A stretch of 7,913 nt of DNA from positions 1 to 7,913 of the forward strand of contig DASZVN010000091.1 in assembly GCA_035547055.1 (NCBI GenBank), in the 5' to 3' direction. This DNA is from DASZVN01 sp035547055 (lineage in GTDB: Bacteria; Pseudomonadota; Alphaproteobacteria; Rhizobiales; Methylopilaceae). The notes below the pieces were generated by a model that worked only from the letters and a program-made list of their open reading frames with translations, was not told where the DNA came from and ran no database searches. Of the stretch, positions 1 to 5,084 are shown one piece after another. Made by a program: the position numbers and the translations under genes. Every line of letters begins with the position of its first letter. Within the stretch, counting starts at the first letter, position 1.

Positions 1-8
1 CGAGCGGC

Positions 9-36
9 CCTGGATTGCTTCGCTTCGCTCGCAACG
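9..36 (+). repeat. Half of a dispersed Rhizobiales-type palindromic repeat
   Basis: These 28 bases are identical to 5034-5061, the right arm of the complete palindromic element at 4982-5061. The core reads GGATTGCTTCGCTTCGCTCG. This kind of short element is scattered through intergenic regions of Bradyrhizobium-like genomes. The copy lies just downstream of the nadK stop codon (minus strand, 52-54). The matching left arm, if present, is outside the window. Confidence 0.8.
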
Positions 37-51
37 ACCGAGGGGTGGCGT

Positions 52-820
52 TCAATACCCGAACTGCTCGGCGATGATGCGCTCTTCGAGGCCGTGGTCG
101 GGGTCGTGCAGCATGGTCAGGCTGCGCTCGCGGTCGAGCCGGATGCTGACCTCGGCGATGTCGCGGAATTCGGCAAGGTCGGCGACGGCCGCGACCGGCC
201 GGCGGTCGGCGTCGATCACCTCGAAGCGGACCTCGGCGCGATCGGGGAGCAGCGCGGCGCTGGCGCGGCCGGAACGGCGACAGCGGCGTCAGCGCGAGGA
301 GCGGCGCATTGAGCGGCAGGATCGGCCCGTGGGCGGAGAGATTGTAGGCCGTGGAGCCTGCCGGGCTCGCGACCAGCGCGCCGTCGGCGGCAAGCTCTGC
401 CATGCGGACCTTGCCGTCGACCAGGACGCGCAAGCGCGCGGCCTGGTAGCTCTGGCGGAACAGCGAGACCTCGTTGATGGCAGGCGCCCGGTGGCGGCGG
501 CCGCCGAGGTCGCGCGCGGTCATCGCCAGCGGGTGGATGCGTGTCGCCGCGGCTGCCTCCAGCCGCTCGATCAGCCCGTCCTCGGCGAAGTCGTTCATCA
601 GGAAGCCAACGGTGCCGCGGTGCATGCCGTAGATCGGGATGCCGGTGTCCATCATCCGGTGCAGCGTGCGCAGCATCATGCCGTCGCCGCCGAGGGCGAC
701 GACGACGTCGGCCTCTTCCGGCACGACCGAGCCGTAGCGCGCCGTCAGCGCCTCCGCCGCCGCGACCGCCTCGGGGGCGGGGCTCGCGACGAAGGCGATG
801 CGCTCGAAGCGTCTGGCCAT
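52..820 (-). pseudogene. nadK: NAD kinase with an internal frameshift
   Basis: NAD kinase phosphorylates NAD to NADP in the cytoplasm using ATP or polyphosphate. From the ATG at 820-818 the frame gives MARRFERIAFVASPAPEA, then the family motifs: GGDG (residues 44-47, nucleotide binding), NEVSLFR (116-122), and DGALVASPAGSTAYNLSAHG (146-165). It continues through LTPLSPFRPR to about position 263. Family members I recall read on as RRWRGALLP; here that block is missing and the frame loses similarity. The expected C-terminus (ALLPDRAEVRFEV through LTMLHDPDHGLEERI to EQFGY and a TGA at 54-52) sits in another minus-strand frame. The total span of 769 nt is one more than a multiple of three, which fits about five lost bases between 250 and 272. 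The length (about 256 codons) is normal for the alphaproteobacterial family. No good ribosome-binding site precedes the start. It may be a real lesion or a sequence error; the latter is plausible because the gene is usually essential. Confidence 0.85.
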
Positions 821-850
821 GGCGGTGCCGGTGGGGCTGGATGGAGCGAT

Positions 851-874
851 GCGCGGGTGCCCGCGCGGGGGAGG
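851..874 (+). promoter_or_regulatory. Perfect hairpin directly before the cutA ribosome-binding site
   Basis: Seven bases GCGCGGG (851-857) and their exact complement CCCGCGC (860-866) form an inverted repeat with a two-base spacer, which would fold as a six-pair stem with a four-base loop. The strong Shine-Dalgarno sequence GGGGGAGG follows at once (867-874), five bases before the cutA ATG. The hairpin also lies upstream of nadK on the other strand, in a divergent spacer of only 59 bases. A role in translation or as a protein-binding site is inferred from position only. Confidence 0.4.
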
Positions 875-879
875 CTTAC

Positions 880-1200
880 ATGGACGCCGTGGTCTTCGTC
901 TACACCACCTGGCCCGACGCCGCCCTGGCAGAGGCCGCCGGGCGCGAGCTCGTGGCCGACAAGCTCGCCGCCTGCGTCAACATCGTTCCCGGCATGGTCT
1001 CGGTCTATGCCTGGCAGGGCGCGATCGAGCGCGCCGAGGAGGCGGTGATGATCGTGAAGACCCGCGCCTCGCTCGCCGACGCCGTCGCCGCGGCGGTCCG
1101 GGCCGTCCACCCCTACGATACGCCCGCCATCGTGACGCTGCCCATTGCCGGCGGAGATCCGGCCTATCTCGCGTGGATCCTGGCCGAGACGGCGGGTTGA
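880..1200 (+). CDS. cutA: CutA, divalent-cation tolerance protein
   Basis: The protein has 106 residues, the usual size for CutA, a small trimeric ferredoxin-like-fold protein linked to copper and other divalent-metal tolerance; its biochemical role is still debated. Family landmarks appear in order: VFVYTTWPD at the first beta strand, LAACVNIVPG (29-38), Y43-A-W45-x-G47, EEAVMIVKT (53-61), HPYDTPAIV (77-85) and YLAWI (96-100). The start is the ATG at 880, five bases after a strong GGGGGAGG ribosome-binding site. The frame is open further upstream, but that stretch is the antisense of nadK and carries no CutA similarity. The gene is divergent from nadK and convergent with btuB; neither neighbour suggests a shared pathway. 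The key positions look intact. Confidence 0.93.
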   Translation: MDAVVFVYTTWPDAALAEAAGRELVADKLAACVNIVPGMVSVYAWQGAIERAEEAVMIVKTRASLADAVAAAVRAVHPYDTPAIVTLPIAGGDPAYLAWILAETAG

Positions 1201-1207
1201 AGCTCCA

Positions 1208-1302
1208 CCGTCGTGCCCAGGCTTGGCCCGGGCACCCACGAGTTGGGAAACGCCGAGGAAGAGAGAAATCGTGGATGGCCGGGACAAGCCCGACCATGAC
1301 GG
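1208..1302. repeat. Dispersed inverted-repeat element between cutA and btuB
   Basis: The arms 1208-1240 and 1270-1302 are inverted repeats matching at 26 of 33 positions by hand alignment, around a 29-base spacer. The right arm contains CGTGGATGGCCGGGACAAGC, a sequence I recognise as a dispersed repeat in Bradyrhizobium and relatives, often seen in antisense translation as 'GLVPAIHD'. It starts eight bases after the cutA stop and ends 28 bases before the btuB stop, so it fills the convergent spacer. The transcripts of both genes would fold into a long hairpin here, so it may act as a bidirectional 3'-end stabiliser or terminator. There is no T-run. Confidence 0.75.
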
Positions 1303-1330
1303 CGAGGTGGTGCTCGATCGTATCGCCGCC

Positions 1331-3298
1331 CTATCCCCCCGTCCGCATTCTGAGGCCGGCCACGACGGTGAAGCCGGGGGCATAGTAGGAAAAGACCTCC
1401 TGGTAGCGGCTGCCGAACAGGTTGTCGGCGCGGACATAGGCGGTGAGGTCCGGGCGGATGTCGTAAGCGAGGCTCGCGGTCACCATCGAATAGGGCGCGA
1501 GCGACACGCGGAACGGCGCGCTGAGCAGCGGGAACGCCTGGTCCCAGCGGGTCCCGTCGATGTCGATCCCGATGGTGGCGTGGCCGCGGCCGCGGGCGAA
1601 GGTCGCGGTGGCGTCGAGATGGCCGGAATGGCGCGGCACCCGCACTTCCTCCAGGCCGGTCGAGTCCTGCGCCAGGGTGTAGGTGTAGGAGGCAGAGAGG
1701 GCGAGCCACGAGGCGGGCCGCGCGGTCACCGTCAGCTCGACGCCCTGGCGCGGCGAGACGCCGGGGAGGTTGGCCACGGTCAGGCAACCCGCGGGACCGC
1801 CCGGGCAGGCGACGTCGGCGATCTTGTCGGTGAAGCGGGCGGAGAAATAGGTGGCATCGAACGACAGCCTGCCGTCGAGGAAGCTCTTGCCGATGCCGGC
1901 GTCCCAGCCGATCGACGATTCCGGCCGGAGCGCCGGGTTGCCGACGAAGCCGAGCGCCGTGAAGGTGCCGAACTGCTCGACCATGGTGGGGTTGGTGACG
2001 CCCTTGCCGATGCTGGCGTGGAGCCGGAGATCGCCCGCGAGGCGCTGCACCGCCGTGAGGCGCCAGGTGGTGGCATCGGCGAAGGCGCTGTTCCAGTCCT
2101 CGCGGAGCGCACCCGACAGCGTCAGGCCGGATTTCAGGTCGATCAGCCACTCACCGGCAAGCCCGGTGCGGTCGCGGCCGGCGCCGGGGAAGAAGCTGTC
2201 GCGAAACGTCTCGTGGTCGTGGTCGAGGACGGCCGAGACGGTTTGCTTCTCGCCTCCGAACCAGTCGGTCGCGAAGGTGTAGACCGCCTTGTGCTCGAGC
2301 TGGAGGTCGTCGGAGACGCTCTTGTAGGGGCCGAAGGCGCCGTCGTTGCGGTAGGCGCGGCCGTAGTCGCTGAGCGAGGTCGTCTGAACGAGTGCGCCGC
2401 CGAGCGCACGGAAGGTCGCGGCGATGCGCGCGACATGCTCCTCGTCCCAGTTCTGGTCGTCGGCGTCGGCGGTGCCGCAGGCATCGATTGCGTCGGTTGC
2501 CCGGCCGGTGGCGCAGTCGGTGAAGTCGCTCTGGGCGAAGCGCCTCATGTAGCGGACGCTGCCCTCGACATTGACGTTGTCGCCGAGGTCGACGCCGAGC
2601 TTGGTGCTCGCCGTGAAGGCGTGGCTCGGATCGCGCTCGGGGCCGCTCCGCGACACGTCGAAGCCGTCGGTCCGGGTGCTGCTGACGCCGACCGCGCCGT
2701 AGGCCGCGCCCATGCTGCCGCGGGCGTTGACGCCGGCGCTCACGGTGCCGCGGGTGCCGCCTTCGATATAGCCGTCGGCCTCGGGCTTCCTGAGGCCGCG
2801 GCCGCTCTTGGTGACGATCGAGATCACCCCGGCATTGGCGCCGGCGCCGTAGAGCCCGGATTGCGGCCCGCGTATGACCTCGATGCGATCGACGTCGGCG
2901 AGCGAGAAATCGGCGAAGTCGAACGCGCCGGTGTCGGCGCTGTTGACCGCGACGCCGTCGATCAGGACGAGGGTGTGGTTGACCTCGGCGCCGCGGATGC
3001 GGACTTCGGTCAACGTGCCGGGCCCCCCCGACCGGTCGACCGCGACCCCGGGCACGGTGCGGAGCGCGTCGCCCAGGGTCCTGAAGCCCTTGTCCGCGAT
3101 CTCCTGCGCCGTGATCACGGTGGCCGCCGAGGCGACATGACTGGTCGGCACCTCGGTCTGGTGGGCATAGATCACGACATGCGGCATGTCCGGCCCGGCG
3201 TCCTGGGCCGATGCCATCGAGGCGATCGCCAAGGCGAGAAAGGCCGGCGCAGCGACCTTCGCCGCGCGGCATGGACGACAGATCTCGAACGCAGCCAC
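1331..3298 (-). CDS. btuB: BtuB-like TonB-dependent cobalamin receptor
   Basis: This outer-membrane receptor imports cobalamin using energy from TonB-ExbBD. From the GTG at 3298-3296 it has 655 residues. It shows a signal peptide (positive CRPCRAAK, hydrophobic stretch, likely cleavage after ASMASA near residue 31), a weak TonB-box candidate (HVVIYA, 40-45) and a plug domain (about 55-165) with TLGDALRTVPGV, VRIRG, LVLIDGV and DRIEVIRGPQSGLYGAGANAG. The rest is a beta barrel ending in VRADNLFGSRYQEVFSYYAP, typical of BtuB. Two cysteine pairs lie in probable outer loops (SDFTDCATG / DACGTAD and DVACPGGPAGC). The cobalamin riboswitch upstream strongly supports the substrate. I prefer GTG because GGGGGG lies five bases before it; a TTG at 3313 would add five residues but has no ribosome-binding site. 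The protein ends GLRMRTGG, without the usual terminal aromatic residue. No btuCDF or cob genes are in the window. Confidence 0.92.
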   Translation of the reverse strand: MAAFEICRPCRAAKVAAPAFLALAIASMASAQDAGPDMPHVVIYAHQTEVPTSHVASAATVITAQEIADKGFRTLGDALRTVPGVAVDRSGGPGTLTEVRIRGAEVNHTLVLIDGVAVNSADTGAFDFADFSLADVDRIEVIRGPQSGLYGAGANAGVISIVTKSGRGLRKPEADGYIEGGTRGTVSAGVNARGSMGAAYGAVGVSSTRTDGFDVSRSGPERDPSHAFTASTKLGVDLGDNVNVEGSVRYMRRFAQSDFTDCATGRATDAIDACGTADADDQNWDEEHVARIAATFRALGGALVQTTSLSDYGRAYRNDGAFGPYKSVSDDLQLEHKAVYTFATDWFGGEKQTVSAVLDHDHETFRDSFFPGAGRDRTGLAGEWLIDLKSGLTLSGALREDWNSAFADATTWRLTAVQRLAGDLRLHASIGKGVTNPTMVEQFGTFTALGFVGNPALRPESSIGWDAGIGKSFLDGRLSFDATYFSARFTDKIADVACPGGPAGCLTVANLPGVSPRQGVELTVTARPASWLALSASYTYTLAQDSTGLEEVRVPRHSGHLDATATFARGRGHATIGIDIDGTRWDQAFPLLSAPFRVSLAPYSMVTASLAYDIRPDLTAYVRADNLFGSRYQEVFSYYAPGFTVVAGLRMRTGG

Positions 3299-3336
3299 GA
3301 AATCCCCCCGCAACGGTCACACCGGTCACCGCTGCG
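3290..3336 (-). promoter_or_regulatory. btuB translation-start hairpin, likely riboswitch expression platform
   Basis: In the minus-strand transcript, CGCAGC (3336-3331) can pair with GCTGCG (3295-3290), which directly follows the GTG start (3298-3296). The loop holds the ribosome-binding site GGGGGG (3309-3304). The ribosome-binding stretch GTTGCGGGGG (3314-3305) is an exact complement of CCCCCGCAAC (3491-3482) in the aptamer. In known cobalamin riboswitches the CCCCGCAA segment lies in loop L5, which makes a kissing interaction with a downstream hairpin loop (L13) when cobalamin is bound. The inference is that bound cobalamin hides the btuB ribosome-binding site. I see no terminator with a U-run in this leader, which also points to translational control. 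Confidence 0.6.
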
Positions 3337-3380
3337 GACGGCCGCTCCCGCGCGCGCCCCGCACGCGGAATGGGTGACGC

Positions 3381-3620
3381 AGACCGGCAGGTCTCCTGGC
3401 TCGCGGGTCGGTGCCGTCTCCCCGTCTTCCCGGTCGCACGAGGCGGCCAGTGACATGGTGGGGAGGGGCTCGCCGCTCACAGTTGCGGGGGCAGCCGCGG
3501 CTTCCGGCGCTGGAGCACGATTCCGAAAAGCGTGAAGCGGCTTTCGGAAAAGATCGTGTGCAGGCCCGCGCCGACCGCGTTCCCTCTTGCCCGGCGTTGC
3601 CGCCGGGACACCGGAATGCT
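3381..3620 (-). promoter_or_regulatory. Cobalamin (B12) riboswitch upstream of btuB
   Basis: Read on the minus strand, the conserved elements come in the right order. They are: CCGGTG for the 5' strand of P1 (3614-3609), AGAGGGAACGCGG, GCGGCTGCCCCCGCAACTGT (the P5/L5 core, containing CCCCCGCAAC at 3491-3482), GTGAGCGGCGAG, GTCACTG (3454-3448), GACCGGGAAGACGGGGAGAC, and the B12 box AGCCAGGAGACCTGCC (3401-3386) followed by the closing CCGG of P1. This is the classic class-I aptamer that senses adenosylcobalamin. It lies 50-85 bases before btuB on the same strand, so the expected result is repression of btuB when cobalamin is plentiful. The arm between GCGGT and CCGC is enlarged by a dispersed palindrome (3513-3561). 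The 5' end is estimated and lies about 30 bases after the flippase stop. Confidence 0.95.
3513..3561. repeat. Dispersed palindrome inside the riboswitch
   Basis: The left arm CACGATTCCGAAAAGC (3516-3531) and right arm GCTTTCGGAAAAGATCGTG (3540-3558) are imperfect inverted repeats around GTGAAGCG. The pattern GAGCAtGATcCcGAAAAGTG...GAAGCGG...GGAAAAGATCATG is familiar to me as a high-copy intergenic repeat of Bradyrhizobium, Rhizobium and relatives; here it shows a few substitutions that keep the pairing. In the minus-strand RNA it would form a long helix capping the P4-side arm of the cobalamin aptamer, continuing the stem GGCGC (3571-3567) / GCGCC (3510-3506). Confidence 0.7.
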
Positions 3621-3627
3621 GGCCGCA

Positions 3628-3656
3628 TTGAGGCGGGCGGCGGCCCGCCGAGTCAA
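3628..3656 (-). terminator. Possible terminator hairpin at the flippase stop
   Basis: GGCGGGC (3632-3638) and GCCCGCC (3643-3649) form a perfect seven-pair stem with a four-base loop. Flanking TTGA (3628-3631) and TCAA (3653-3656) can extend it. It starts within the flippase stop codon region and ends just before the riboswitch. There is no T-run on either strand, so intrinsic termination is uncertain; it could instead be an mRNA 3'-end stabiliser or part of the riboswitch leader. Confidence 0.3.
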
Positions 3657-4984
3657 GCGGCGTGCGAGGTGGCGAGGCGGAATGCGTCGACCCGGATGCG
3701 CGCCTTTCGCGACAGCATGAGGGCGCTGGTCGTGCACCACGCCAGGGTCGCGAGGAACACGGCGATCGCGGCTCCGGTCGCGCCGAGGGTCGGCGCCAGC
3801 GCCGCGGTCGTGACGGCGAGCACGGCGAGCGCCAGCGCGGCGAGGCGGAGGTTCAGCATCTGGCGGCCGAGCAGGGTCAGCACCGCGGTGCCGGGTCCGA
3901 ACGCCGCGCGCAGCACCTGCGCCGCGACCAGGATCACGAGCGCGGTGCCGCCGCCGGTGTAGTCGGCGCCGAAGAAGCGGAGGAGATCGTCGCCCCAGAG
4001 CGCCGCGGCGAGCGTAGCCGCGAGGGTCAGGCCGGTCGCGCTCCACGCCGCGACGCGCAGGCGCCGGTCGAGCGCGCGGGTCGAGCGGCTCTCGCGAAGG
4101 GAGGCGGCGATGTCCGGCGTCGCGATCTGCTGGCCGAGCTGGACGAAGAAGCCGATCAGGAAGGCGAGCTTCAGCGCGAGGCCGAAGCGGCCGAGCTCAG
4201 CCGGCGCCATCAGCGGCGTCGCCGCCAGGACGGCAATGTCGGCGAAATACTGGGTGAACAGCGCGACCAGAATCAGCGTCCGCGCCTCGCGCCGCCAGGC
4301 GTGGGCGAGGGGAAGGCGGACCGTCGCCGCCGCCCGGCGCCGCCAGCCGCCGAGGTCGGCCGGAAACAGCGGCCGGAGCAGGCGATATTGCGCGGCCGCC
4401 AGCGCGGCCGTGGCAAGCGTGAGGACGATCGTTGCGAGCGTCGCCGAGAGCGCGACGCCGGCGAGAGCGAGAACCGCGAGCACCGCCAGCACTACGACCG
4501 GCTTCAGGCAGACGTCCGGCAGGTAGGCCAGCTTGAAGCTCTTGATCGCGGTCGCGAAGCTGCCGTGGAGGCGCACCCAGGCGAGCGGCGGGATCGAAGC
4601 GGCCGCCGCGGCGAACACCCAGCGCGCCGCCGGCGCGAGGCCGGGCCAGAGCGCCGCCCAGGCGACGATGGCCGCCGTCATGCCAAGGCTCGCGGCCAGG
4701 TTCGAGCGCTGCGCCTGGCGCACGAACGCCGCCAACAGGGGCTGCCGGCCGCGATAGCGGGTGACGAAGCGGGTCGCGATGCTGTTGTAGCCGCCCGCGG
4801 CGATGACGGCCGCGACCATCGCGAGGCTGGCCCCGGCGAAGTAGAGGCCGAGGGCGCCCGCCGGCAGCAGGCGCGCGAGGAGAAGCTGCACGCCGAAGCC
4901 GCCTGCCGCGCCGAGGAGGCGTGCCGCGAGCAGCATCGTCGCGGTGGAGAACAGATGCGGGGCGAGTTGTCCCGCGGCCGTCAT
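3653..4984 (-). CDS. Wzx/MATE-like polysaccharide flippase (O-antigen transporter type)
   Basis: This is a very hydrophobic inner-membrane protein with about a dozen likely membrane segments, the size (443 residues from the ATG at 4984) and pattern of Wzx-type flippases of the MOP superfamily, which move lipid-linked oligosaccharides across the membrane. The N-terminal repeat unit has the family signature: ARLLGAAGGFGVQLLLARLL, then PAGALGLYFAGASL, then a charged loop with TRFVTRYRG. A second similar unit begins around LILVALFTQYFADIAVLAAT with MAPAELGRFGLALKLAFL. The substrate is unknown; no glycosyltransferases or polymerase are next to it. The start is uncertain. The frame is open back to 5128, and an ATG at 5080 sits four bases after the aat stop, but the residues between 5080 and 4984 mostly translate a dispersed palindromic repeat. 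The ATG at 4984 is at the repeat's edge; the next ATG is at 4936. None has a convincing ribosome-binding site. Confidence 0.82.
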   Translation of the reverse strand: MTAAGQLAPHLFSTATMLLAARLLGAAGGFGVQLLLARLLPAGALGLYFAGASLAMVAAVIAAGGYNSIATRFVTRYRGRQPLLAAFVRQAQRSNLAASLGMTAAIVAWAALWPGLAPAARWVFAAAAASIPPLAWVRLHGSFATAIKSFKLAYLPDVCLKPVVVLAVLAVLALAGVALSATLATIVLTLATAALAAAQYRLLRPLFPADLGGWRRRAAATVRLPLAHAWRREARTLILVALFTQYFADIAVLAATPLMAPAELGRFGLALKLAFLIGFFVQLGQQIATPDIAASLRESRSTRALDRRLRVAAWSATGLTLAATLAAALWGDDLLRFFGADYTGGGTALVILVAAQVLRAAFGPGTAVLTLLGRQMLNLRLAALALAVLAVTTAALAPTLGATGAAIAVFLATLAWCTTSALMLSRKARIRVDAFRLATSHAA

Positions 4985-5061
4985 TGCGAGGAGGCGTAGC
5001 CGACGAAGCAATCCAGGGGCCGTAGGCAAGACGCCTGGATTGCTTCGCTTCGCTCGCAACG
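4982..5061. repeat. Complete dispersed palindromic element, about 80 bp
   Basis: CGAAGCAATCCAGG (5004-5017) and its exact complement CCTGGATTGCTTCG (5034-5047) form a 14-pair stem with a 16-base spacer. Outer arms CATTGCGAG (4982-4990) and CTCGCAACG (5053-5061) extend the palindrome. The right arm repeats 9-36 without mismatch over 28 bases. The element lies between the aat stop and the conserved part of the flippase and is the kind of repeat found in many copies in Rhizobiales genomes. Read in the flippase frame it encodes residues such as LRAKRSNPGVLPTAPGLLRR, which are often mis-annotated as protein N-termini. Confidence 0.85.
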
Positions 5062-5084
5062 GCGGGGGAGCGATCGCCATGACC

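Noticed and set aside
74..1048. Plus-strand frame opposite nadK and running into cutA
   Set aside because: It is antisense to nadK and then out of frame with cutA; arginine/serine-rich with no family signature.
3299..3313. TTG at 3313 as the btuB start
   Set aside because: It has no ribosome-binding site; GTG at 3298 has GGGGGG at good spacing and gives a proper signal peptide.
2151..3329. A 392-codon minus-strand frame overlapping btuB
   Set aside because: Arginine-rich out-of-frame reading of btuB; the btuB frame has clear receptor motifs.
1145..3535. A 796-codon open frame on the plus strand across btuB and its riboswitch
   Set aside because: It is antisense to btuB, starts inside cutA, has low-complexity Ala/Gly/Arg/Glu composition and no recognisable domain; it is a base-composition shadow.
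3662..4999. A 445-codon plus-strand frame opposite the flippase
   Set aside because: Charged low-complexity translation, exact antisense of a hydrophobic membrane protein.
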